From positions 64,778 to 128,777 of the forward strand of contig VZTG01001713.1 in the NCBI GenBank assembly GCA_013397845.1: 64,000 bases of DNA, written 5' to 3'. Shown one piece after another: positions 51,327-64,000 of this stretch (positions within the stretch are counted from its first letter, which is position 1; the number at the start of each line of letters is the position of its first letter). Source of the DNA: Melanocharis versteri (taxonomy: Eukaryota; Chordata; Aves; Passeriformes; Melanocharitidae). The position numbers and the translations under genes were made by a program. Below the pieces are notes generated by a model that was not told the origin of the DNA, did not search any database, and worked only from the letters and a program-made list of their open reading frames with translations.

Positions 51327-53967
51327 AGGCAGATGTAGTAGGAATATATTTTTAAAACTCTCAGAACAAGAGTCTCTAATTCTACCCCAGTTAAGGAACT
51401 AGCAAAGAGTTTCTCAAAGCCTTGCTACAATCTCTGAAAGACTTCTGTCTCACATAAGAAGATAACCTTGAAGTTGAACCTTGGTGTCATAAATGCCTGG
51501 CTATGTCACTAATGCCTGCTTTGTCAGGAACCTGCAGCAGTGCTCCCACACACGTCATGCAAAACACCAACAAAATCACTTTACAGCACCTGAACAAAGT
51601 CCTGATCGGCAACCTTCATGAACTCAGCTGAGACACCTGAGGGAGTTGTGTTTTTTAAACTGTGTATTTTTCTACTTTTTACAGGCAAACACGTGTACAT
51701 ATGAGAAAAACATTATCATCCCCTAGAGTCCCTTTCATGGTTCTTAGGATGGGCACCATCGAAAAGAAAAATCGAAAAGCTGAATTAAAACACAGACATA
51801 GAACATCCCAAACTGCAGGACACAAGCTACTGCTGGGCTGTTACAAAAGGGGTATTTGGCTTCAGTGTTGCTGGGAGTGGCCAGTGGTTCCATAGCTGGT
51901 GCCAATACCATCAGCACCAGTCCCTATTACCACAGCCACATGTGATACTGGACAAACGAGCCTACACAAACTAGAGAGGAACGCCAGATCCAGGCACCAC
52001 AGGGTCAATTCCTACTCCTGCAAGAACCTTTTCCCCTCCACCAACATCTACAACAGGCACAGCATTCCCTCAGCAGCCTCAAAAATATGGAAATAAATGG
52101 TGTTCTGGACGGTTCCTTTTCCCAGTGCTACGGGAGACTAAGTGACAGCTGAGAGAGGCCCAACCCTTGCTCCAGATCCTACTCAGTAGCCAGAAACACA
52201 GAGTGTCTATGGAGCACAAGGGAAATAAAATTTTTAATTGAAAGTGAGGAATGGCTGTTCTTCTGAATTCAGCAAACAAGCCAGTAAATTCCAGAGATCA
52301 ACTACTGTGCAATAAAGTGCAAAGTCTGGGGAAAAAAACAGTAGCTGACGTTAGAGAAGTGTATGTATTACCTGCCATTGTGCAGAACACAGAGGAGTGG
52401 GATAACAAATGCTTGTCAATTCAAAGAGCTTTGTTAACAAGGGCTCATGTCATTCCCTCAGCTGAGGGGAATAGGGGTGTCTTGGGCTTTTTGGATGATT
52501 CAAATAAGTGTCACTATCTCATAAACACACAATTTCCTCATGCTTCCTGGCAGGGAGGTTGAAGAACAGATACTTTCCACCACCCTCTGAGCACGCTCCA
52601 CTTTGATGCAAGACTGGACAGCAGCACAGAAAGTCAGTCAAATAAAAACACATCGATTTTAATTTTTTTAAAATGTCACTCATGTACCATGTTCATAAAA
52701 GAGAAGCAGTTTTAAAATTTTCACCCTGTTTTCCTTTGCTTATCTATGGGTGCTCCCTCTTCTCCTACTTTTTACACATCTGTACTTCGATCTATATATG
52801 CAGTCAAAATGCAGTCTTAATTTTCTCTTCCTTGTAGAAACACCAGCCACATGCATTTTAGATTACACACCGTACAATCAGGAGAAAGGCAAGTGTAATC
52901 TATTGGAAAAAAAATAGATGAAGGTGGATTTTCTGTTCAGTACTCTCTTGTCCTTCATCCTGCTTGACTAATTACTCAACTTCGATTACTAGTTCTAAAG
53001 AAAAGTTTCCCCACTTCATTGTGCTCACTAATCTGAAAACTGAGACACAGAGGGAGCCAGAAAGGAAATCAACCTCCCACGAATACTCTGCATAAAAGAC
53101 CTCCAGTTTAGATCTTTAAGCTTGCTTCATTTCTACACCTACTGCTCAGCAATATTTTTACCACTGGCGCTCTGGGACAGCTGGGCTAAGCAAGAGGAAT
53201 GGGCCTTCCCTTTAGACAACAGATATGTCCTGTCATACAAATAGTCATATTTGAAGTAATTTATCATATTATTTCAAAATAAAACCAAAAAGCACACCAA
53301 ACCACCACGTTTTCCTGACCTACTCAGCATAGCTCTCAAACATCTGCAGCATTCTTGCAAATATCATCCATGCACCATCTCTAAGCAATAAGCCAGGTTA
53401 TCATCACTTGCTTTTACCAAGAAGCCAACCTCTCTGACAGTGAAACAATAAACATTTATTAAGCGTGACTGCAGGGAAAGCTGACTGGCAGAACGTGGCC
53501 TCGTGGGAAGCATTAGAACGTGCTGTTGATATGTTACATCACTCTATTCAAAAGAGACTCAGATTTAATCCGGGGACTCCCTTCTCCACCCATACGAGTG
53601 AGAAGCTCTTTCCATTTCAAAATACTTTTTCACTGCAGTTTCACACCACATAGGTCTGTGGCAACCAGAATGAAAGCTTACTTAATCCACTTCAAACATA
53701 TACTATAATACATCGCATTTTTAGGTTGCTGTTGCCTGGGACACTAGACAACCAGGAAAAGTGTCAAAGGATTTTTAAAAGATTTTTCTCCCTCTATGAC
53801 CTGAAGTCTAAGCAGCTGGAAATTCTGGAATACTTTTTAATGAATTCATTATTATTTCATGTCAAGAGATATTACTCACCTACATTTAAGTCACAATCTA
53901 TATGGGCTGAACAGGACAGAAGGTGGTCCACATACAGAGGCCAGCAGGAGAAATTACCTAAACATAG

Positions 53968-54002
53968 GAAAATAATAATAATATTAATAATAATAGTAAT
54001 AA
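53968..54002. repeat. (AAT)n microsatellite
   Basis: An imperfect AAT trinucleotide repeat, about 35 bp, in DUSP16 intron 1. Confidence 0.85.
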
Positions 54003-54273
54003 AATCCTTATTACAAGATTAAAAAACACAAAAAACCCCAGACAAACATCCCCCAACCCAAACCAGGAAATAGATTTTACACTATCAGTGCAGTCATTTG
54101 CTGTACAACTCTCCCAAACACATGAAAACCTAGGTGAGAAGTTATTTATGAATGCTGACATTCATTTACATGGAAAAGGTCCAAAATAGAAAGTTATGAT
54201 ACACTGATTTTCTAAAAGAAAAGAGAAAAAAAACCACCACAGCAAATCTCTCTACGATCTTTAAATTGAAATT

Positions 54274-54293
54274 AAAAAAAAAAAAAAAAAAAA
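54274..54293. repeat. A20 homopolymer
   Basis: A run of 20 A. I saw no retrotransposed gene or target-site duplication around it, so it is listed only as low complexity. Confidence 0.85.
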
Positions 54294-57200
54294 GTTGGAG
54301 ATGCTTTAAAAATCCCCAATAAACAAAAAACCAGCCAGTGATAGCCTTCCAAACTCTTTGACACGTCTCCCTGCTAGAAAACCAATCTATAACTCAGCAT
54401 TCACAGGTGATGCATTTGCATGGAATTAACCAAATTCACAATCTCTTGATCAGCACCTATTAATGTGAAAGATTGCCACAAGTAAGGGTGAATACAGCTG
54501 TATTTTTCATGGACGGAGACCAATGAAACAGGACATTTGTGTAATTAATCCCACCTCCCCACACTCTAAAAAAGCCAGCACTGGAAACTGGTAACACTGG
54601 CATCACCAATTGTTACACACAGTCATACCCATACAACTTTTATCCAAAGCATCTGCTGTTCCAATGGGAATGAATTAAATTACAACTTTTACACAAGGAA
54701 GCAAAAATAAACACATCAGCGTCAATTTCAAACTGTTTCCTGGGCAGCCAAACCCAAGATTCAAATCATGGCTGCCAAGAGATGACAGCTTCGCTTAATC
54801 ACTGTGATATAAACCATGACAATAAATCATTGCCAAGCAGTGCCTTACTGCGAGATCCAGGAGTGGCTCTGAAGCACAGAGTAAAGGATATGACAACTGA
54901 GAAGAGCTGCCCCAGCAAAGGGCTGGGCATGTTACAGAGAACAGCCTCAAAACCCACAGAATCACACAAGGAAAGGAACTACAGGGATCAATCACCTCTC
55001 TGTCTTTAGGCAAATGGCAGCAGTAGAACATGGGGTGAGAATCCTTCAGACAGATACCGAGGTTACGACCCAGAACAGGCTTTGCTCACTGGGCTGATCT
55101 CTTGACTAAGACCCTGTGTTTTCCCCTGGAAGGACCCAGGCTGGAGATCCTCTCACTTCCCATCATTAGTGTGTAGGCATATGTACGTGAGAGCAGCAGG
55201 GCAGAGAGCTGGGTGAGAAGATCTGTCGAAGACTGGGCTAGGCCCTTTTCCCCCCTCTGCCTGCTCCAGCTTCTCATTCCTTTCTGAGCCTCAGGAAGAG
55301 GCTCTGCAGACCTCCCTTGCTCCTTCCCATTATCCAGTGGCAAAAGCCTGGCAGCAGGCAATAGAGAACGAAAACTCATCCTACCCATCATACTTGTTGC
55401 TATCCCCTTTCCTAATCTCATCCCAGAAATTAACAGCGAACTAATGCTCAGCACTGGTTAGGCTCTGCCCAAAGACAGGGCCCTGTGATCTGAGACCACC
55501 TTTTGACAGCCCAAGGAAACAAAGTCCCTAGACAAAAAGCATTCCCCTTTTTGTTCCTTAGTGCTTCATGTGCAGCTCCTGAAGCCCCTCTGAAAGCTGT
55601 CAGGTAGTCTTCACATTCACCAGTACCTGCCTCTCTGTGCCATCCACGTCCTTCCATGACTCCTTCTGCCAGCCACACCTCTCCGAAGTTCTTACAAATA
55701 AACCAGCTCTCACCTCAGGACACTATATTCTGTTTTCCCCTCTTTAATAAATACATGTAAATCAAGGGTTTAAAGCAGCCCCCAAGTGCCCTCATTTTAC
55801 CACGGCGCATGATTAATTCTGCTGAAGAGCAGATGAGAAGTAAAGCATATACTTAATTTCAACACCGTTTACGAGAAGGAGGTGTCATATTTTAAGAACA
55901 GGATCCACTCATGATTGAAGACTGAGCTGCTGCAACTTCAGCCATAAGCATTAAGCACATTTGGAAATTCCCTGGCAAAGCTGTTTAAGGAACAGACATT
56001 TCCTGTAATTTTCAGAAACATTTTATATCCCCCCCTCCTTTTTAGTCTTGGTGGTAAGGAGGGGAAGGGAGAGAGAGGATACCATATTACCATTAAGTGA
56101 AATATGAATGAGCCACCCAAGTTTAAAGTGGAAACTTCAGCTATTTGTGCTTAGGAGAAAGTTTTTTAAAAAGTCTTTCATCATTAAGAGGCTAGGATTT
56201 TTCTGCTGACTTTAGAAAAAGAAATATACATCCTTTCAATTAGGGTGAGTTACAGAAGGATATAAACTTGTCTTTATACTTACTTCTGGCAAATAAGAAG
56301 TCCTCCAGGCCTAATTTAAATACCTTTTTCTGTTTTCCAGAATTAGAAATGGAAGCCTTTTCTTCTCCTCTCTTGCTCAGGGCCTTCCCTAAACTGCAGC
56401 TAAACAAACCCAACCAGTGGAGTCACGCAGAGCGTTCCTCCCGCGGCAGAGAGTGAGGAGCATCGAGCAAGAGAGAAGCCAGGGAGAGACAGAACAGTCA
56501 AATGTGACAGCAATCCTCTAAGGACCTCACCACCTTCCTCTTTTTCCTACAAATCTAATCTTGTATGAAGTATCTGGTATAAAATTTATAACGTTTACAG
56601 TAAGTTAGAAAATTATTTCACTTACCTGTGTCATCCAAGTCTGAAGAGATCTAATCCAAAGCCACAGCATACAACACATGAATTCACAAACCAAATTAAA
56701 ACTGAAGGACAGTTGCTGATCCCCACAAAACACATCACGAGTGCTACTTTGGCCCTGTACACCAAATGGCAAAGATTCATCATGTAATTGTGACCAACTG
56801 TCCACACCTGCCACCCTCTACCAGCAACTGCACGGTAGCGTTCAAGGGCACAAAGAAAACAAAGTAGCACAACGAAAAACTTAACGTGTTGAACTAACTC
56901 ATAAATCCTCAAGCTGTTGCAATTCCAGCATATCTTTGCTATTTGTATGGCATGGGTGCTTTACAGCAGCACCTTTCATGACACCAAGGTTTCCATCTCC
57001 TACACAAGCTGCACGTTCTGAATCGCCTGTTCCGCAGCTCTGCAGACCAACACAAACAGCGAGTTCTGTATTTGACATGGTCATCTCTTTGCTGAGAAAC
57101 AGATTAAAAAAGGGAGTGCTCTGAAGAGCAGTGCTAAATAAACATCAAGCACAGCTGTTGTAACAGTCCATGCTACTTCTTTAAAAGGCTTACCATGAAA

Positions 57201-58844
57201 GAGGGTAAGATAGGACCTCAAAGTCTTCAGATAATGGTTAGCTTTTAAACATGAGGCATTCTGCCTAATGAGAGCCTTTGAGGGGGGAGATAACCAAATA
57301 ACATGGCCCTGCAAATAAGGAGCTAAAAACTAGATTAAAAAAAAGCAACTCTGATCTGCTTCGTGGTCACTGTATGATAAAAACAGAAGGTGGATCTGCA
57401 GCCATCGAACGAGGATCAGAATGGATTAAAGACGGAGGATAACGATGGTAATTCTATTAGGGAAATTAATCAGAATGGCTTCTGGGCAAGGCAGGGATTA
57501 ATTACTTGCAGCAGACTTTTTATTGACTCTTCTCTTAAATTAAACTGAATGACTGAAATGAGTCAATCTCCTTTATGAACAGAGACTTGTAAACTGCTTG
57601 TGTGGTACGGTACAACGTGGGTTAAAACGTTCTGGTCTCTCACCCATTTGAGGAAATGACACCAGTTCTCCCGGAAGGCAACATGCACATTCAACCCCTT
57701 CACATCAGGGCATGAGAAAGTTTGGAAGGAATTTTTTTTTTTTTAACTGTCAACATTAATACTTTGTTTCTTCCTGCTTGTGTTTGAAAATACAGTGCTG
57801 CACTGTGCTGCATGCATTTCCTGTCAGCTGTACAGGGAAATATCTAGAAGTCTAAAAAAATACCTAATAAAAATGTTAATTAAATCTGTTGTCAAACTCA
57901 TTTTAAAAGCCTTCTGCATGCTCTAAACAAAATTAATATTGCCACCAGTGCATGCTACATAGTGATAAAAGCATGCAGAAGCATCTTCAGAAGGGAGGCT
58001 GGGCCAAATAAAACATTGACATTACACATATGTAACCTTAGTCCTACTCATTACAGCAGTTAAATTTAATTGGGTTTCTCCTTAAATGACATTTACATAG
58101 CAAGGAAACAGAATAGATGGCGGAAAACAGCAAGTCCACAAACATGGTACAGCCCAGCTATCTTGAGGTGGGAGTAGAGAAGGAAACTTTGAGGAATATG
58201 CTGTACAGCAATGGCTCCCAATTAACACGGGGGAATAAATCAAGTTGTTACACGCTCCCAGAAATTAAACAGTTGCAGTAAGAGATCTCCCAGTCTGGGC
58301 TGTTCAGAGTAGTGAGGGGTTCAGGCTATGATACAGAGTGATGGCTGAATTGCAGATGAGGCACAGAAAACAAATTAACAAAGTCCTAGATCCAGATGAT
58401 TCGGACTCAAATCTTTTATCATGGTGTAAGACTACTGACAGCTCACACTCTGGGAACAGAACATGTTTTCATACCTAATTTGTACCCACAAAGGTAATTA
58501 TGATGGCTGGCATATTAAAATTGCTTTCAAATATTAATTTAATTGTCAAGATGGTACCAACAGGGCCTCAGTCAGGAACAAAAGCAACAGTCATGGTACC
58601 TCACAGAGCTATGATCCCAGTCACATGCTCTGGTATATCTTTCCCAAAGGATCCCAAGTGTTTCTTTGAATTTGAATCGTTATACAAGACCTGCAGTGGT
58701 GCCAAAGCCACATTTCTAACATGGTAACCACATGACTGAAAAGAGAGGCTACATATATCTGTACAATGGGAGAAGGAGAGCAGAGGATGACTTATGTTCC
58801 CCAGCTGTGCCTCTTGCATCACTACAAACATTACCATTGAAGTA

Positions 58845-59145
58845 GAATCACAGAGGCACAGAATGGTTTGGGTTGGAAAACCATTTAATTTCAACCCTCC
58901 TGCCATGGGCAGGGACACCTTCCACTATCCCAGGTTGCTCCAAGCCCCATCCAACCTGGCCTTGGACACTTCCAGTGATGGGGCTGCCACAGCTTCTCTG
59001 GGCAACCTGTGCCAGGGCCTCACCACCCTCACTGGGAAGAATTTCTTCCTAATACCTAAACACACCCTGCCCTCTGTCAGCTCGAAGCCATTCCCCCTTG
59101 TCCTATCACTCCATGCCCTTGTAGGTTCCCTTCAGGTGCTCCTGC
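58845..59145 (-). mobile_element. CR1 LINE fragment, 3' end, antisense to + strand
   Basis: About 300 bp complementary to the avian CR1 3' end. On the + strand it reads agaatggtttgggttggaa, then gccatgggcagggacacctt, ccaacctggccttggacac, cttctctgggcaacctg and tcctatcactccatgccctt. Frames open through it are not functional. It shares about 200 bp with the opposite-facing copy at 60685. Confidence 0.92.
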
Positions 59146-60684
59146 GTGATGTAGAGGATGAAAAGTGACCTAACCATAAAATACAGCAATCCCCCTTAAG
59201 AACAACTGACAAAATGCAACCACCATTTTATGTAGTGGGCAAGAACCAAAAGGGAGCAGGATTTTTTTAATTTTGAAGGGAAAAAATGCACAATTCCAAA
59301 CCAAGAGAGTAAATTATGTTCTTACAATCTGATAGGCATCTTATTCAAGGACCAGAGTCAACAAGAAATGTTTTACAGCAACCTCTCTCGGTTTATAACA
59401 GAATTTTGAATACCGAAGAGAAATAAAACATATTCCCTTAAGATAGACAAGTATTATCCCATTTGATGTGTGCTTACATGTATGCACAGCTCTGTACAAA
59501 TCTACAAATAAGATATTACATTCCTTCAGAATTTGCAGAGGTGTCTTGTTTTACATAGTCCTTTAAAAAGCAACCGGAAAGGCACTGACTGTTGTCAAAG
59601 TAATCCCAAGCTTGGAGAGCTTAATATATTTCTGCAATAACTGAAGTAATACATCAACAGAATGGATCAACTTCAGAGCATGCAGAGCCAGCCTGGAAAG
59701 AAGTTCATCATCTGCAAACTGCAAGATCCTTGTATTTCTTTAGTATTCAGCAATGGAAGAAGTATCAGTTCCTTGTCAACAATCATGGATACATCAATAA
59801 ACAATACTGATTAGTTTTATAATAACTTACTCATTCTACATAAATTCCTGCTGATACCACTGGCATGTGTTCTGGCAATTTTCAGACAGACTTCCAGTCT
59901 GCATATGAGCAGCCAATAGGAACGAGTTGGGGTTTGGTAGCAGTCCTGAGGTTTTTACCTCCAGAAACTGATCCTGAAGGATAAAGGTATACGATGGGTG
60001 GTCCTTAATCACTTCCTTTATGTGAAAATTGAGGTCAGAGTAGAGAAAGAGCCAAGGAAGGAAGTCTGCAGCACCCCTCAAGCACACAAACAACCCCCCC
60101 CACACCTTCCTGAACAACTCCTTTAACAGTTTAGAGGGTTAACTTGTAGTTGAAATGAAGTAGTCAGAGGTTGGGATAGAAATAAACAGCTTGCACAAGC
60201 AAGACACTGTGCTATTAAGTTTTTATAAGTGACTTAAAAATTAGGTCAGTCTAATTTGTGGCTGATACTTTGTTCTTTCACTACTATGAACTCACAATGA
60301 TGTCAGTCTCATGTTCAAACATGCCACATTTAGCAGCGCACAGGCTTCCTGAGAGACTCTCTCAACCTTCCTTTGTGCAAAAGGCTTCTGCCAGATTCTT
60401 AGCTCATACTTCACTGACTCAGGCATGCCACTCCAGTTTCAAGGCAGTTACACAGGCTTCCCATCAAATACTGCACAGTTTGGGGTTTTTTTTTCTTCCT
60501 CTTCTGTTTTTTAAATTTTCTCTAACTTTACTAACTAGAAGTTTAAGAATATGTGTCCATATTCAGGTTACCATTTTAGGCCTCACCTTCCTCCCAACAT
60601 CCAGAGGAGAACCACCCACTAAAAGGTGTGGGAAATGGGTGTTTTCAACTAATTCTACCCAATAATTTCAATAATTAAAGGCGG

Positions 60685-60897
60685 CCTACAAGAAAGTCAG
60701 AGAAGGGCTTTTTACAAGCGCATGTAGTGATAGGACAAGGGAGAATGGCTTCAAACTGAAAGAGAATAGGTTTAGATTAGATATTAAGAAGAAACAGAAA
60801 TTGTTCCCTGTGAAGGTGGTGAGGCTCTGGCACAGGCTGCCCAGAGAAGCTGTGGCTGCCCCATTCCTGGAACTGTCCAAGGCCAGGTTGGACAGGG
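60685..60897 (+). mobile_element. CR1 LINE fragment, sense, 3'-truncated
   Basis: About 210 bp of CR1 in sense orientation: tgtagtgataggacaaggg, then gaatggcttcaaactgaaag, ggtttagattagatattaag, ggcacaggctgcccagagaa and gtccaaggccaggttgg. It breaks off before the usual CR1 3' end, which is unusual since CR1 copies are normally 5'-truncated. Confidence 0.92.
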
Positions 60898-62551
60898 AAC
60901 ATTCCCTCAGACAGGCACAATCAGCTTTTTGTGTGAATATCCTCTTAAGATGAGGGCACAAAAATTCTTAGGTGAGAGTAAAGGAAAGCCCTCTAGAAAT
61001 ACAATGGTAGGTTAAAAAAGCCAAAAAAACCTCAGGTCACTGTTTAAAAATGCCTACCTTCAAGTTTGTTCTTAGCAATGTCAATTCTCACCATTTTACT
61101 CAATTTTGTGCCTGCCACTAAATATCTATACTAAACATTGACTGCAGTGAAGATGCACACCGTCTGTGTTTGACACTGCAGAGACTTTACCTCATAAACA
61201 CTAAGCTGGAGCAGAAGGAAAAGAGGAAAAAACGTGGCCATTTTTATGCTGCTGAAGCATTTCTCTTGGAGCTACACTACGAGAGATGTAACGCTAGCCC
61301 AGGCTTTCCCCCTCTCTCATGAGGTCGTGTTTCACAACCTATACGGACATTTTTATTTGGGGCTTTTTTGTGGATTTTAAAGTGTCATGTCAGTATGTTC
61401 AAACCTGTAACACATATTCATGGAACAGTGCTATTGCATGAACCCTTAACGTGCTTAGAAAAGCATCCCACTGTCTCAGGAAAAGGCACATCATCCCACA
61501 GTCATTTCCAGCACTACAGTAAGCCCCAGGTACCCTATGAAAGAAAACATGCAGATGTGGTCCACAAGAACTGCATATCCAACATTCCCCACTGTTCCTG
61601 CTGCATCTGCAAGTGCCCAAGGATACAGGAAAGGCAAGTCTTGCAGGGAGAGGTGATATCTTTTATGAGAGAGGTTAATATGAAGCGATAAGGAGAGGGA
61701 GGGCACGAACTCCAGAATGGACAAGCCCTTCCTCACATACACTGACGTGAAACAGAACCAAACCGTGACCCAGAAACGACAGCCAAGGCTTCCAAAACAT
61801 CTCCACATCCAGCCTGTCCCTCTTCCCAAACAGGAAAAGAAGTCCAAAGCACATCCCGAAGCATGTAATAAGTTATGCAGTAAATCATATTCCTTATGGA
61901 AACTGTCTGGCTGATGTCACACCACTGGAAATATGTGATAAAAGACAGAAAGAAACCTAAAAGATAGCCTCAAAGAAAGAACACTTCTCCCCACCCAAAT
62001 TCTTGGAGTTAATACCAAGACAAGAAAATCCTAGAGTCATCATGAAGTTAGTAGATTTTTGGTAGATTTTTCCCATAAACAAACTTTTCCCTGGATTATA
62101 AAGTTGTTTATTGGTATTAACTGACACTTGACCTAGCTTTATATTCACTGGTTTTTTTTCAAGATTTAAGTGAGGTTTGTGTTCCTGAAACGTTGCCTGT
62201 CTTCTCCAAATAAGTCAGTTTAAACTGAAAAAATTCTTCTCCTTAAAAACCCTTCTTGCAGCCTGTTCGAAAAAAGTTTGTATTTTCTGAAAAATTAAAC
62301 AAACAAAAATACACCCAAACAAACAAAAGCCCCCACAAAAATACCATAGGAAAATGACTTTCCTTTAAAGTATTTTCCAGGTTACCAAAACACTTTGACC
62401 ATTTCCAGCTACAACTAAAAACGTAGTGCATTACTCAAAATTCTAGAACTAGAAATTTCATCCTGCAATGCAACGAGGAGACAGTAAGTTAGGTCTTTTA
62501 AAGTAAAACAGATTTTCTTTTCCTGGTGTTCCAAGCTGACTTAGGTAGCAG

Positions 62552-62615
62552 TGACAAAGACAGCAGGTGAGATTAAGCACATTTGACAAAGATAGCAGGT
62601 GAGATTAAGCACATT
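62552..62615. repeat. 32-bp tandem duplication
   Basis: Two adjacent 32-base units (62552-62583 and 62584-62615) differ at one position, each reading tgacaaaga(c/t)agcaggtgag onward. The near identity suggests a recent duplication. Confidence 0.9.
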
Positions 62616-64000
62616 TACTTTTATAAAGTCATGACAGAGATAGATGTAGTTGATGTGTTTGTTACCCGGGGTCATTTTGCTTGTTTTTAAAATTTTATTG
62701 AATTGCAAAGAAATGTTAGCTAGAGCTGGTTTGCCCCTGGGAATGGTGTGCGCAGTTAGCTTCTCCCCAGGAACACCCAGTGGCATGAAAAGATTTACCC
62801 TGGTGCTTTGAACCACAGAGTAAAAGGAGCCAATTCCTACCAAGGAACACCAAAAGCATTTCAGATGTGCAGACTTAGGCGAGAAATCTTTTCAGCAAAG
62901 ACTTCATCCCTGACTGCAACTGCCCTCTCTGATAGGATTCCAGCACAGGTCAAAACGTGCAGGAAGAGAGCTGAGCACACGCACAGAAGTGGAGGTCACC
63001 AGGAAAGGGGGGAAGGAGAAGTGCTCCTCCCACCCTCTTCAGGCTTCTTCCTCTGCAGGCGCACCACCAGGCTCAATGACAGCAGGAATGCCTGGGGCAT
63101 GTGCTTCCAAAGGCAAGTAATCATAACCTGGGAGATGGGAAAAATCAAGCACAAATCCAAAAAATTCTTTAGAACATCCAAGTTTTAATTTCGATTAGAC
63201 TACCTTGGAAGAGGCAAAATAAATAAAACCTATGACTTAGATCTAGAAGACAATGTATCTAGGCTAACTGTGGCTACAATGCCTATCCAAGACTAAAATA
63301 TTCTTCCTAAACTCGTTCTCACCATCAGCTTAAAGCACAGTCTTGCCAAGGTTTAGCTTTCTTGCACTCTATTGAAAGTATAACCACATAAGACCTTACC
63401 GAGAACCAGCTTTAGATTTGGCAGGGAGACCACCTGGCATCAAAGGTATGCTTAAGGCCATATCCACGAATTTTAGTGAAAAAGCAAAAGGCTGCATGTT
63501 TTGGGTTTTTTTTAAATGCTTTTGGAGCTAAATTAGTCTGATATTCCACACATGCTTTGGTGCAGGGACAGCATGCAGGGGAGATGCTTAAATCTAAAAC
63601 TCATGAGTTACCTCTGAGCCAAACCACCAGTGTGGTGCTCAAGCCAGCCCTGATAGAAAGGAGGGCTTATTTGTGCAGGCTCACCTCATGGCACAGCTAC
63701 AGAGCTTTCCATACCCAAGCTAAACCTTTCCTCCATGGCAATCCACAGTGTAGGGCAGATGGATTAGGCTCAGCATCTCCAGCCGCACTGTCCCAGAGTG
63801 CCACATCCAGAATTATTTGTTCAGCGATTGCTGCTGTGTGCCTTCACAGCACCAAACACTGGACAAAGCAGAGATCACTAAGTTTGTGTTATTACTCCTG
63901 CTCTGACACACAAAGAGTGTAAGGAATGGAAAATAAACTTGCCACCAGCACAAATAGGTTGCTGCAGACAGCAAGGGCTGTGTATGGAATTGAGAAGTAT

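Larger units (their letters stand above)
47742..64000 (-). other. DUSP16: DUSP16 intron 1 (3' part)
   Basis: At least 16 kb of non-coding sequence upstream of the first coding exon. I see no CpG island, so the promoter and first non-coding exon probably lie further on. It contains CR1 fragments at 51195, 58845 and 60685, a G-run/C-run hairpin at 49562, AAT and A-run low complexity near 54 kb, and a 32-bp tandem duplication at 62552. Open frames here look like chance. Confidence 0.7.

Noticed and set aside
54274..54293. A20 run as the tail of a processed pseudogene
   Set aside because: The upstream sequence shows no gene-like reading frame and I saw no flanking target-site duplication.
58794..59168. 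124-codon open frame on the + strand
   Set aside because: It lies almost entirely in the antisense strand of a CR1 3' end, so it is a repeat artefact.

Overview
This is a vertebrate nuclear genomic window, almost certainly from a bird. The evidence is two recognisable multi-exon or terminal-exon vertebrate genes with GT-AG introns, CR1-type retrotransposon fragments whose 3' ends match the avian CR1 pattern, and a very GC-rich terminal coding exon interrupted by a short N run. There are no bacterial operons, CRISPR arrays or phage genes. I recognised no rRNA or tRNA gene.

Layout: positions 1-12401 are the last intron of BORCS5 (+ strand). Positions 12402-12632 are its terminal coding exon, followed by a 3' UTR whose end is uncertain (candidate poly(A) signals near 13135, 16106 and 16320). 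A short intergenic stretch of roughly 16.35-19.07 kb contains one CR1 tail. DUSP16 (MKP-7) follows on the - strand: 3' UTR about 19.07-21.64 kb, then six coding exons that I joined by splice signals and reading phase: 47388-47618, 46085-46223, 33819-33982, 27346-27505, 26540-26663 and 21645-22746. Together they give about 639 residues, including six unknown residues at the N run. The coding exon that carries the ATG appears to extend upstream to a strong acceptor at 47741. The remaining 47.7-64 kb is intron 1 of DUSP16; its promoter and first non-coding exon were not found and probably lie beyond the window.

The two genes are convergent, as they are on human 12p13. BORCS5 is a subunit of the lysosome-positioning complex BORC. 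DUSP16 is a JNK/p38 phosphatase. The sequence gives no sign that they act together beyond being neighbours.

I found no convincing undescribed system. The points most worth checking are a 30-bp tandem duplication of the 5' splice site of DUSP16 coding exon 2, a possible 14-codon uORF in the DUSP16 leader, a GC-driven rewrite (with assembly gap) of the DUSP16 C-terminal linker, an 80-bp direct repeat flanking DUSP16 coding exon 3, and an inverted CR1 pair in DUSP16 intron 1.
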